From: Chara braunii
Taxonomy: Eukaryota; Streptophyta; Charophyceae; Charales; Characeae
Direction of reading: 5' to 3'
Assembly: GCA_003427395.1 (NCBI GenBank)
Contig: BFEA01000048.1
Coordinates: 4,319,284-4,367,664, forward strand
Length of the DNA stretch: 48,381 bases
Under the pieces are notes generated by a model. That model was not told where the DNA came from. It saw only the letters and a program-made list of their open reading frames with translations, and did not search any database. A program made the position numbers and the translations under genes. Below, in pieces: positions 1 to 11,039 of the stretch. Each line of letters begins with the position of its first letter. The stretch's first letter is position 1.

Positions 1-119
1 TTTTTTTTTTTTTTTTTTTTTTTTTAATTTGCGTTCGGCCTGAACGGTCCAACGCATCCTGAAGGGGTCTCGTACGTTCGAATGTTCGGGTTCGAGCGTT
101 TGACTCCTCTTGAACGATG
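1..119 (-). mobile_element. Truncated end of hAT-like element, CGAACG subfamily
   Basis: The window opens in a poly-T tract (1-25). It is followed by a GC-rich segment whose reverse complement repeats CGAACCCGAAC and GACCCCTT.AGGATGCG, as in the end of the 4560-5319 element. The TIR-like end is at about 119. The rest lies outside the window. Confidence 0.6.
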
Positions 120-347
120 ACTAATCTGATTGTGTTGATATTAAAAAACAATAAATAAAAAATGACCATTGTTGGTTTTTGTGCTGATGCAATAATTAAT
201 GTTTCTTTTATTTTTATCATCACATGTAGTAAGGTAAAAAAAAACAATTCGTGGTTAAAAACAATGTTTCTCCATTGTGATTTTGTTACGTTCTGTAGAT
301 ATCAATTTGTAAGAAAATGGCAAAAAAAAAAAAAATCAAATATAAAT

Positions 348-627
348 CTAGGCTAACAGCCTGGCCGCACGATTCACCCTATTATCCCAGGCATCCCGAC
401 TGTGCAAGGACCATGAAAGGTACCAGCTAAAAAAAAAAAAAAAATCCGAATAAAAAATTATGTTATGCAAAAAAATCAACTGAACAATGTTTGCAACAAG
501 GTGACATCGGAATTCTTTACCAAATTTAAAATAAAAATTTTAATTAAAAACAAATATATATATTTTTATTTTTTATTTTTTATAGGCTTGGTCGGGCAAG
601 TGGACCCAAACCACTCTGGTAGCCTAG
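348..627 (+). mobile_element. Short hAT-like element, CTAGGCTACCAG family
   Basis: A 280-base element. Its ends are inverted repeats CTAGGCTAACAG (left) and CTGGTAGCCTAG (right). The flanking 8 bases are ATATAAAT (340-347) and ATTTAAAT (628-635), matching at 7 of 8, as expected for hAT target duplications. It has GC-rich subterminal sequence, an internal poly-A tract, and the shared core near 465-510 on the opposite strand. No coding capacity. Confidence 0.8.
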
Positions 628-635
628 ATTTAAAT

Positions 636-1090
636 ATTAAAAATAAAAAATTTATAATATAGAAATCAACAACATCTCAAAAAATCATTGTAATACAAAT
701 AAGTAAAAAACTCTGTAACTAATTGATAAAAATATTTATACACTATCCAAAAAAATATGAGTCTTTACGTGAGTGCTCATTTAAGACTCGATCACTCTTA
801 TTGCAAATAGTTTGCATATTCAAGACGCGATAAAAACAACAGACTTTGAACAAGAGCAACTCGTATTTCACATATGGAGTTCCAAGACACTTTGTCCAAA
901 ACAATAAAGTGTTCAACGAAACATAGAGATGCGTTTTGTTTTTGTTTAAATATCGTGTTATGGTTACAAAAGTGACGTTTCTGTGACTATGCGTTGATAT
1001 TTTGTTAAAAGACGATGTTTTTTTTTATCGTGTTTTTTTAATACGAATTCAAAACAAATAATTTACATGAGAAAAAAATACCTTGCCTGC
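636..1090. other. AT-rich spacer, no feature seen
   Basis: AT-rich sequence between two short transposons. I see no coding, RNA or repeat signal. Confidence 0.5.
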
Positions 1091-1098
1091 GTGCCAAC

Positions 1099-1261
1099 CT
1101 AGGCTATCATAATGGCCCGGGGCCACTTGCTCGGCTGGTCCAAAAAAAAATAAAAAATATTTTTCAACTTTGTTTTTTATTTTAAATTTGGTAAAAAATT
1201 TTGATGTGACCCTTAGGCAAAAGTTGTTCAGTTTATTTTCTGCATAACATAATTTGTTTTC

Positions 1262-1319
<58 letters not shown>

Positions 1320-1397
1320 TAGGACCTTCTTTTGTCCTTGCATGGTCGGGCGCTCCGGGAAAATAGGATGAAATGGGTTGGCTGGCTGGTAGCCTAT
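1099..1397 (+). mobile_element. Short hAT-like element, CTAGGCTACCAG family
   Basis: A 299-base element with ends CTAGGCTATCA and TGGTAGCCTAT. Target duplications are GTGCCAAC (1091-1098) and GTACCAAC (1398-1405), 7 of 8 identical. It contains the shared core (GATGTGACCCTTAGGCAAAA at 1203-1222) and a 54-base poly-T tract (1263-1316), and has GC-rich subterminal sequence with GGCCCGGGGCC. Confidence 0.82.
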
Positions 1398-1405
1398 GTA
1401 CCAAC

Positions 1406-3060
1406 CTTTTTTATGTTCATCAATTTTGCCTTCTTTTGCATCCAAAGCGTAAAAAAATGGCGTGTATCGTAACTGACGGATGTTATTAAAAAACGTTGGT
1501 TTGTTTTTTTCACATTATTTTATGATTTTTTAATATGGTGTCGTTCGTGGTCATGTTAAAATACATGTATATAGAAGACTAATTTAACTGTTAAGAAAAT
1601 CGTGATTGTTTACTATAAGGTCACAAACTCCAATCTATATGAAACACACCCAAACAAAACGAAAAAAAAAACTCACAGTTAATTTTTTGTTTTCTTTTGA
1701 GAGCGTAGTTATTTTTTATACTTCTCAATTTACATACAATGGCATATGAACAACCCAATATGATTATCTTACTATGTATAATCACTTCTATTTCTAGTTT
1801 GTAAGACTCATATGAATGCATTAATATCTTATAACTATTTTTGAAAGTGTTATAAGCAACACAAAGACGCTCGTATAGTGAAGGAGAAAAAAGAGGTAGA
1901 AACTGAAAGGTTACACGACATAAAACCAATAGAGATTACACAAGGAAAGCAAGGCAATGCACACCCTCAAGTGAAACTACAAGGCGTAGAGGTCACTACT
2001 TAGTAATAATACTACATGTTTTTATTTGAATTAGAAAGTGACATATATCACTAGTTCAATGACTAACATGGTTGAATCTAAAAACTTGATGAAAACGCAT
2101 CATTTCTGCGATCATTTTCATAATAATTTTAACCATAAAAATAACAGAAGTTGTCATCCTGTACTAATAAAACATCAAACACTTACATGATGGTCAAACA
2201 ATATGAAAACAAACCAATGCACGATGCGGTCAAGCAACAATAATTTTTATTTAGATCATGATTATGAACACAATTTTTTTTAATTCAAAAGCAATAAAAA
2301 ACAATGTTTTATATCTATCTATTTTCTATGACCTACTTTCCTTTTTAAACAATTGTTTTCCACATTTGACCTATAAATTGCATAGTGCAATATAATCATG
2401 TGAACTACAAATGTTATAATTTACCTAACGTGAGGTTTTCACTCTTTGCAATAATAATAACAAAACATATTCAGCTACACAATCACACTCACTGTAAGTC
2501 TCCTTGAAGATTTATGGTATTCCTTAAATTTAAGATTTTACTTTTGCATGTCAAATCCTCTTGTATAAAATGACCAAACCTGGTTTGTTATTAAGTGCGA
2601 CAACGTCAAGTTATGTGAATATTGTAACACAAAGATATTACAGTAGGTTTTTCCTTAACAACTGTAAAAACGACGGTTCAAAGAAAAATCGTTGTATGTG
2701 ATAGATAACAAGAAGTATTTGCCACGATTCAAAATAACACATTTACCGAATGCAATCTTAAAATGATCAAAGTGTGTCGTTACTCTATAAAAGTAAAGGT
2801 AAACTTAATCGACCACTTATACATAACATTGTATGATAGATCGTTATGCAACGAAACTTATTTTATGTGCATTCACAACTGGTCAGTACGCCAGAAGTAT
2901 CCGATGTCATCTACTCTATATTATCATAAGAAAATAAAGTCGAATCAACATTTCCCAACAGAGACACAATCTTTTATACCAATATATATATATTTTTTAA
3001 TAAACAAAACAAAACCTTCCGGTTCTGACTCCTACCATTATTGAGAGCAACAATCTGGTT
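1406..3060. other. AT-rich intergenic sequence
   Basis: No supported gene or element seen. Short open frames here have no recognisable motif and are what AT-rich DNA gives by chance. Confidence 0.5.
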
Positions 3061-3249
3061 TCTGTTCCCCAACAAGTTAAGGATAAATACAAAGGTTACC
3101 ACGCATACTCCTCCTCATTATGGTTGGGAGACCCAAGTGAACGACATTGCCTAAGTTAACCTGCATGACTTAGTTTCTCTCTATTGAGTATAAATTGACT
3201 TTTGTTAAGTCTGATTGAAGTGCATGGCTTGTACATCAAGGCTCGACTA

Positions 3250-4216
3250 ACTTACTCCTCTCAGCTATTCGGGTGTCTGCTCAGAATTAAGTTCTTGAGA
3301 CGCTATCCTGCCTTGTTTACTGATTGGTTTGCAAACTCGGTGTGGTTATCCACTCTGTTTGTCTCTGTAGGTATTTTCTGACGTTTATTCCTAAAACCTT
3401 AAACACTATTCTCTATCCTTTACTGCCTCTCTATCTTTTTTATAGATTTGAGGCTGATCAGTGCTATTCTCTGTTTGAGGCGTCTCTAAGGAGTTGGCCT
3501 GATTTTTTTTTTAGTAGTCTATATTACTCGGGGTAATGGGTTCCCTATAGAGGTTCGTTATGTCTTTATTTGCCTTTGTTACGTGTCTGCTAAAAGTCAG
3601 AACTTTAACATAGTTAGTCGAGGAACTTTACTTAACATTCGGTGCTAAGTTGTAAGTAGAGAGGGTTATAAAAGTTGCTGGATATGTTACGACTTATCTG
3701 TATGAGAATTGTCACAGGAGTCCTTGATCTGAGAATGTGTTGGTCGACTATGCACCAGGGGGGTTATGGGTGTTGTGATTTAGTTAGTTTGGGTTTTGGC
3801 TGCTCCAAACTAGGGAGAATTCATGTGGGCAATGAAAGATTCTGGTATATTGTTGAAGGATTATGTGTCTGGATCGAAGACACCTATCTTACCCTTTGCT
3901 AAGAAGTTCTCTTCAAATTTTTATTTTTGTTCATTTACGATGGGTTCGCTTGTTCCCATTCCTTTTCTTGCTTTACGCCATATGACTCAATACATAGTTT
4001 CTACCTACTGTTGTATCAGGCGTCATGCTTCGTTTAAGTGCATTGGTTGCTTTCTTGATGTTTCCTAACATTTTTTTTTCAGATTGCCAGAGTGTTGCTT
4101 TAATGAGGATTTGGAAGAAATTATTTTGTTATTTGGTTCAGTCGTCAGGCGTTGTAAAACCCGACAATATAATAGTATGGTTTGATGTGAAGGTTCTCGG
4201 TATAACAGAGTTTTAG
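3250..4216 (+). pseudogene. Possible decayed LINE reverse-transcriptase tail
   Basis: Several overlapping plus-strand open frames are broken by stops. One has W-x6-GGYG-x2-DL at about 3742-3790, followed by FW.IVEGL, then in another frame LKDYVSG..TPILPFAK. This order resembles the region after the polymerase domain of plant LINEs, but no catalytic box is visible. The assignment is weak, and an unrelated decayed ORF is possible. Confidence 0.25.
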
Positions 4217-4559
4217 ATGTTTGTTGCTTCAACCCAAATCAGTTTTATCTTTGGGCAAAGTAGAAAGCAAGGGAATAAATCATCTATCTTACTATTATTC
4301 ACATGTTCGAATAACACTTTGTGACAATAACCCACAGAAAAGTTTAAAAATCTAAGCAAAAATGTGAAATACCCACGTTACATAAAATATGATAAAAATA
4401 TTAAGATCGTACATATCAATATATGTTAAGCTGATCACAGTGCAATAACCGTTATCATGTTGCAGTCTCGACAAGGGTATTATTAAACATTAACATAGAA
4501 AACACACCAGCAAGTTAAGATTGAAAAGGGAATATAAGTTTTGTGATAAATGATGCAGT

Positions 4560-5319
4560 CAGGGTAACCAGCGTTCGAGACGGGCCAAACACTCGAACCC
4601 GAACGCCCAAATGTATGGGACCCCTTGGGGATGCGTTCGGCCGTTCGGGCCGAACGNGGACCCAAAAAAAAAAAAAAAAAAAAAACCAGATTCATCAAAA
4701 CAATATGAAAACCAAATATGTTATGGAAAAAAATAAATTAAACAAGATTTGCTTGAGCATTATATCCGAATTCCTTACCAAATTTGAAAGAAAAATAAAA
4801 TACGAAAAACAAATACTAATAATAAAAATAAATAAAAATAAAAAAATAATTAAATTTAGTGAGTGCTCGAGCATGTTTTCGACACCGCCATCTTTGGCGA
4901 TTTTTCTTTTTGTTTTGGCATAACTAAATGCCCTGAAAATGTAGAGATGTATACTTCACATAATACAAAACCCACTAAAAAAGTTTCAAAAAATAATAAA
5001 ATTGTTTAAGACCCCGAACTAAAATGAAAACAAAAAGTAAAAAGTGAAAAACTGCGAGCACGTTTTAACACCGCCATCTTTGGCAATTTTTAATTCTTAT
5101 TTGGCTTAGCCAAATGACTTAAAAATTTACAGGCATGTACCTCACGTCATAGAGAACTTACAAAAACAAATTCAGAAAAAAATAATTATTTTATAGGCCC
5201 CAAAATTATTTTTGGCGGGGGCCGAACGCCATCGGGTTCGAACCCCACACGGGACCCCGAACGCCCGTACGTACGGAGTTCTGCCCGGGGACCTCCGTAC
5301 GTACGGGCTGGTGACCATG
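4560..5319 (+). mobile_element. hAT-like non-autonomous element, CGAACG/CGTACG subfamily
   Basis: A 760-base element. The left end is CAGGGTAACCAGCG and the right end, reverse-complemented, is CATGGTCACCAGCC. Target duplications are GATGCAGT (4552-4559) and GATGCAAT (5320-5327), 7 of 8 identical. The left GC-rich part repeats CGAACCCGAACG and the right one CGTACGTACGG. Inside are a poly-A tract (4664-4684), the shared core (4720-4785, reverse orientation), and two direct copies of a motif containing GACACCGCCATCTTTGGC. No transposase. Confidence 0.88.
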
Positions 5320-5327
5320 GATGCAAT

Positions 5328-5809
5328 TATATTCCTCATTCCAGAGTATACAACTAATAATATTTATAAATTCATATATGTCGTTAATCCCTCCCTAGTT
5401 TCTTTAAATTATTATTTAATTTGACCCTCATATTGTAATAACATTGACGTAAAAAAAAACTTTACATAGCACATTAGTACTTACGACTTTTACTACTTGG
5501 GACATCATTTCATGACTTAAGATGCAGACAAAACTTGAGGAGCTTAATTGATTACCTCTTCCCCTCATAAACAATTTTTCAAAGTTACGTTGAGTTTTTA
5601 ATAAGTACATGTGCAAAAATACCTCATCACTATAGTAACGACCCCATTGTCAGACACCCTTTGAGTCTTAGCTTCAATGGTTGCGAGAGATTTGTCATTC
5701 CGCAATATGTTATGACACATTCACTTCCATATCGATTAAGCAACTTGCAATGCTTCACTTAATTGTGGAGCTACTCAAAATTTTATCATTGAGTTATTCG
5801 TATATGTCG
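5328..5809. other. AT-rich spacer, possibly body of a SINE
   Basis: No coding signal. If the tRNA-like head at 5810-5880 is real, this could be its minus-strand body, but I cannot place an end. Confidence 0.3.
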
Positions 5810-5880
5810 TATACAAGACTTGAACACACAACTCTCGACTCGATAAACAAATACCTAACTATAAGGCTAAGTGTGTTGGA
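5810..5880 (-). mobile_element. tRNA-like SINE head
   Basis: The minus strand contains an A-box-like TAGCCTTATAGTTAGG (5853-5869) and a B-box-like GTGTTCAAGTC (5817-5827) at tRNA-like spacing. It is related to the copy at 6555-6625. The acceptor stem does not pair, so it is not a tRNA gene. Confidence 0.5.
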
Positions 5881-6074
5881 GTGAAAGTGAAGCCCCAAGG
5901 TGAACACTCAACCCCACTCCAACATGAAGATCCCACGACACGATGTACCCCGCCACACTCATCCTACACAACCACACTGCTAATAGTATAATCTCTACGA
6001 CGTTCAACAAAAAAAATCCCACGAGAAATTAAAGTTGAAAAAATATTCCATAAAAAAAAAATCCGTTATATTTA

Positions 6075-6530
6075 TAAATTATCATTCTAACGTTCATCCA
6101 ATTCTAAAATTTACAGTTTTATTTGATAAGTTCCCGTCTAAGTATGAACTTTCCCTTTCAACTATATCTATTTGTTCAAGATGAAATGGAAGTCTGGACA
6201 AGTTTATGAAATGTTTTAATTAAACTTTCATTCTACTACAACAAATATCTTCTAATTTAGATTAGATTAGCCTATTTATGACTGGAAATTCTTACTTAGA
6301 ATAACAGTCCAATTAAAATATTTCATGAACTCATCCAGACTTTCATTCCATCTCTAGCATGCAGTTCAAATAAGAAGGGATACCCCATTTTTGGAAGGAA
6401 AGTTTTCAAGTAAGACGAAAATTTTTTAAATTGGAATGACATTTTTTAAGATGAAATAAAAATTTAAAATTTAGAATGTAATTTTACTATAGAATGAGTA
6501 TTTAATTTTGGGAATTTTTTCTGTTATTTA
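6075..6530. mobile_element. Fold-back element, copy 1
   Basis: About 430 bases closely matching 22862-23268 in direct orientation. The middle is a long imperfect inverted repeat: GTCTGGACAAGTTTATGAAA on the left pairs with TTTCATGAACTCATCCAGAC on the right, about 100 bases apart. No coding capacity. A tRNA-like head lies just to its right, so the pair may be one minus-strand SINE. Confidence 0.75.
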
Positions 6531-6554
6531 TTGCGTTAAAACATGTGTATGTCG

Positions 6555-6625
6555 AATACATGACTAAAACCCACAACTCGCAATTCGGCAAACAAACATC
6601 TAACCAGGTTACTTTAGCGGATGAC
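6555..6625 (-). mobile_element. tRNA-like SINE head beside fold-back copy 1
   Basis: On the minus strand, AACCTGGTTAGATG (6597-6611) and GGGTTTTAGTCA (6561-6572) occupy A-box and B-box positions. The sequence between them parallels the head at 5810-5880. It is decayed. Confidence 0.45.
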
Positions 6626-7224
6626 ATGGCGTACAATGTATTTATAAATGCATTGATGTCATAATCATTTATTATGCTTTACGCGGTTAGAACAGAAACC
6701 CTGAAAATGGTATCTTCTCCGTATTTTTAAATGTCGAACATTGCCTGACTGTTGGTGAAATTTGGTTTGAATGATTTGATTTGATAAAATTCAAATACCT
6801 GTCAAAGTTGGTTTAGACGAACCCTATGACAAAGAGACCAACACTTTCTGAGCTAAGTCGGACATTGCAAAAACCTAAAATTTTAGAAAAGATCGGCGGT
6901 GTCACCAGTCGCTTGCTGTACTTGGCGATGTCGAAGTGAGGCGAGACGGTTGGAACTTTGATTTTAATCATATTCTATCTAAAATGCGGATACTCGGTGA
7001 TTCAGAGCCTAAACGAAAAACAAGAAAAGTGGTTGTGTCACATGTATGGTTGTCAGGTAGAAAACATAGGTTATAAAATTTTATTTTTTTAGGATACTAT
7101 AAGAATTGTCATTATCGAGGGTTGAATCTGGTTTAGGTGATAGAGGTGCAACATCGTTCCAGGCTGGACAAGGGTACGACATGAGAACGAACCGCTAGCA
7201 TGATGGAACAGGCAGTGTCTGCTG

Positions 7225-7535
7225 ATCCACAAAACGGGCTACCCATAAAGGCCAAACTCTTCATAAAGAAGAGTTGCCCCTATCTTACTGTAGTATGAGC
7301 TAGCCAGTAGGAAACAACATTGGAATCTTACTTTGGGGATGAAGGGATCGAAGTCAAACTATCACTGATCTAGCTCCTTTTTCACTGAGGAACAACCCGT
7401 TCGATACTATGACGCAATCGATTTCGACAGCTCGATCATTCAGATCAGGCGACTGAGATCAGTCGGGCCGATAAGCATGACCTTGTGCAAGGATGACATG
7501 CATAAATCAGAAAATGGGTAAATTTTTTTTTTTTT
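7225..7535 (+). ncRNA. U6-snRNA-like tail fused to hairpin-rich sequence, copy B
   Basis: Positions 7474-7530 read as a degraded 3' half of U6 snRNA (AAGCATGACC, GCAAGGATGACATGCATAAA) ending in a T-run like a Pol III terminator. Upstream sequence is not U6. It contains an AACTCTTC/GAAGAGTT hairpin whose counterpart in copy A is AGCTCTTC/GAAGAGCT. It is probably a fossil rather than an active RNA. Confidence 0.5.
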
Positions 7536-7539
7536 TAAG

Positions 7540-7600
7540 TTCGATTCTAGTGGGAATCGAACTCATGTTTGCATTTTAATAGTTGGTGGGTTGGACCACG
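7540..7600 (-). mobile_element. Possible tRNA-like remnant
   Basis: The minus strand has GAGTTCGATTCCC, a good B box, but no convincing A box. The matching place in copy A (20548-20612) also has one (AAGGTTCGAGTCC), so it predates the duplication. Confidence 0.3.
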
Positions 7601-7625
7601 AAAGCGCATGAAGATGAACCTTTAC

Positions 7626-7626
<1 letters not shown>

Positions 7627-7707
<81 letters not shown>

Positions 7708-7713
7708 CAAAAC
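7627..7713 (+). repeat. Poly-A tract followed by (AAAAC)n
   Basis: Fifty-six A residues (7627-7682) are followed by six AAAAC units. This looks like a retroposon tail or a simple-repeat expansion. Confidence 0.85.
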
Positions 7714-8194
7714 GAAAGACAAAGTGTCAAGTGGCGGAAGCAGGAGCCCGTTTTCATGGGGTGCCTCTACTTTCTCATGTAAGTTTATTTATTTTTTATT
7801 TTCTTGGCTCTCTTGCCCCTTTTTCCGCCTCGTTTTGATAGTGGAACTAACACCGTTTTGGTGCAACGCATGCCCTCTACTACTACCTACATGCACAAAA
7901 GGAAAAAAAAAATGGCGACGTACCTTCTCATGTTTCAGCGGACGATTCGTTATCACTTTGTACATAGGTGGGCAGCATGACGAGGCACTTTATGCTGGAG
8001 TCCTCTGGGAGGCTGTTTCGGTTGTGCGCTACTAACTGGGTGTAGGAGAGAGAGTGGAGTGTGGGGTTCAGAGTGTGGCGAGATATTGGACAAACTCTTA
8101 TCTGGTTTAATTGGCTCTTCATCAGTGTGTATTCCAATTGTTATCCTCGCAGGTTCTTCTTGTGATTGGTTGTTGGGAGTCTGTGACTTAACGC

Positions 8195-8425
8195 GTCTCA
8201 ACTGCCCCTAGATTTGAACTTGGGTCTATATTTCAACAACTCGTGAGTATACCTACAACAAGTAATTGTTTATTTATTTATTATTATTTTTTTCTTCGCA
8301 TTGTTTTATCCCTCCCCCCCCTCTCGCGACTTAGGTGGAGAGGGGAGAGAGGTGCAAAATTTGAACTGGGGGCTGCATTTCAACAGCCACCCGGTGGTTG
8401 CTCTCAGAGGCAAACATGCAGGTAG
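8195..8425 (-). mobile_element. Two tRNA-like SINE remnants in tandem
   Basis: On the minus strand, GTTGAAAT followed by GACCC and AGTTCAAATCT occurs near 8210-8245. GCTGTTGAAATGCAG followed by CCAGTTCAAATTT occurs at 8355-8390. The same word GTTGAAATGCAGACC recurs at 37484-37505. These are decayed B-box halves of one SINE family. Confidence 0.45.
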
Positions 8426-8429
8426 GCTG

Positions 8430-9640
8430 AGGTGAATGAGCTACTATTAGGGAAATATTACAAAAAAAGGGCACCAACAAGGCAGTTGAAGCCTCGAGAG
8501 GATTGCTGCTCTTTCATTTAAGCCTGAGGGCAGTGTGACCAAGCCTCCTCTCCATTCTACAAAGTGAGAATATGTTAAGCCGTAGGATTGCAGATCTTGT
8601 GGCCTAAAGCGCACGCGAGAAAGGAGTTGGAGTGGGCTGATGGGAGAGAGAAACGAAGAGGATGAGGGAATGAAAGACCTACCTGTCCCATTCTTGACAG
8701 TTGTCCTCTTGTTTTCAAGGGAGGCTGTAGGAAATGAAGGAGGGTGCTGTTGGTTTCAACAATACAATGCTGACTTGAATCAAGGCTAGGAGAAATGCAG
8801 TTAAGGGGGTTGTTTATTTTTACTATTTTTCTTTCTTTATTTTCTTCTCAAACGAGTGCATTCTCGTGAGGACACTTATCCCCACGAGGTGCAACCTCTG
8901 ACAAGGGTTGCCAGAGGTAACTATCAGGCTCCCAATTTTAGAGCAAGCATGAAAATTGAAGGTCACATGTGTGAAAAAACTAAGTACAACCGTGTTCATG
9001 ATGTATCTGTATTGGAAAAAACACCAGGAACATCAAACAGTAATGGTTGTATCTTTTCAACCCCTTGTCAGAAAAAGAAAAGAAAGACTATGTTAGAAAT
9101 GTCAGGAATCCAGTTATCACATAAAATTATGAAATAAAGAAAAAGAAAAAATAAAAGCAGGGCATGTGAGGAAACTGCCCCACTAAGTGTGTGGTTGTCG
9201 TGTGCCAGCAGTAAGCCCTTGATCTTATTGTAGATCAAGGACTCATGTGACCACACAATTTTGCTTGAGGGCTAAAGTGATGACCAACACTTCTTCAACC
9301 AGTATAAAAGAGGCAATTGTCCCTCAGTTGACACACAAAGCATTTATGTTGCTTAAATATTGTCACACACCCTTTGAAGGCAGGAGTGTTGATGCGAGAG
9401 TTGCTGGAGGAGTTATTGGTCGTTTGCTACAGGAGGAGGTCTGCAAGTCCGAGGAGTTGAAAATCTGCAGGAAGAAGGACAAGGGCAACCCTAACTGAGG
9501 GTGGGCGCATTCCGCTCCACCCTCAAGCTGGTGCTGGCACTGTGACACGGTATCTGGGTCCACTCTACAAGACCAGGACCATGTTTTAAGTTGTGGGAAT
9601 CGTAATTATGGACCTGGATTTTTTTCAGAGCCCACAATTT
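8430..9640 (+). other. Interior of copy B, unassigned, with a TATA-like site
   Basis: No gene recognised. A TATA-like CAGTATAAAAGAGG at about 9300 matches GGCTATAAAATCC at about 22075 in copy A, and the surrounding 100 bases also match, so this may be an old promoter region. A short hairpin CTTGATCTTATTGTAGATCAAG lies at about 9218-9239. Confidence 0.35.
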
Positions 9641-9986
9641 TATTAAATTAGTGGTATCCTTCAGCGACATCGACGAACGACAGGCTTCACTCTCAATGAG
9701 GTTATGCTGCCGAATCTTCCGCTAGGCGACAACCATTTTTTTTAAAATGGAAATTCTGTTTTTTTTTTTTAACGCCACAATGGTAGCAACACTTTCAGTG
9801 GGGTTGTGCTGCTGGAATTGTGGCACGGTGATGACAACACTCTTACTGGGATTGTGCTGCCCATCTTTACGACACTGCAGCGACAACAGTTTTCAATGAG
9901 GTTGCGCTGCTGGAATTACGACACAACAACAACTGTATTTTTGGAGGAAGGTGTTGATCATTGTTTTTTTTAAATATGATGACGGT

Positions 9987-11039
9987 CAAGGTAACCGGTG
10001 TTCGGGACGGGACGAACGCCTGAACCCGAACGCCCGAACCCGAACGCTTGAACCCGAACACCCGAACGTGGCGACCCCTTGGGGATGCATTCGATCGTTT
10101 AAGCCGAACGGAATACAAACAACTTTTGGCAGAGGGTCACATCAAAATTCCTCACCGAATCAGAGATTAAAAAAAAAAAAATCGCACCAAAGGACCCTCC
10201 TTTAACCCCTCTTAGCCCCTTTAAAAATAATTTATACCCCCCTTGACCGCCCTGACAGCCAACTCTCAAAAACTAAAATGAGCCTGGATTTGGGCTCCTA
10301 TGGTGAAGCGCAGAAATACTTTTTTTTTTTTTTTTTTGCACGCCCGGGTACCCCGGGCGTCATACCCCCTGGGTGTGACGCCTGGGTGCCCGACCGTGCA
10401 GGCCCAACCGAGCATGAAAAACTTTCTGAAAAAAATCTGAAAAAACAAATGTTATGAAGAAAAATACAATAAATAATATTTGCTTAAATTTTTTACCAAA
10501 TTTGAAATAAAAATAAAATACAAAAAATAAAACTAATAAAAAAATTAAAAAAATGAAAAGAGAACTAAAATTAGTGAGTGAGCGAGCACGTTTTCGACAC
10601 CGCCATCTTTAGCAATTTTTTAACTTTGTTTGCCACAGCCAAATGCCCTGAAAAATTACAAACATGAACCTCACATAATACAAAACTTATTAAGAAAATT
10701 TTTGAAAATAATAATGTTATTTAGGCCCCGCAATAAAGTGAAAACAAAAAGTAAAAAGTGAAATAAAAAACAAAATAGTGAGTGGGCGAGCACGTTTTGA
10801 CACCGCCAAATTTTTTATTTTTTTTGGCTTAGCAAAATGATTTCTAAATTTATAGGTATGTTCTTTACATCATAGAGAACGCACAACAAAAAATTCAGAA
10901 ATAAAAACTTATTTTTAGGCCACCAAATAAGTTTTGGCGGAGGCCAACGTTGTTACGTTCGGACCCCGAACGGGACCCGAACGCCCGTACGTACGGAGGT
11001 CGGCCCGGAGACCTCTGTACGTACGGGCTGATGACCCTG
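9987..11039 (+). mobile_element. Composite hAT-like element nested in copy B
   Basis: A 1053-base element with left end CAAGGTAACCGGTG and right end, reversed, CAGGGTCATCAGCC. Target duplications are ATGACGGT (9979-9986) and ATGATGGT (11040-11047), 7 of 8. It holds two copies of the shared core (about 10110-10165 and 10450-10510) and an internal CCCGGG-rich block (10338-10412) between CGAACG and CGTACG ends. It is therefore either an element inserted into another or a recombinant. Confidence 0.85.
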
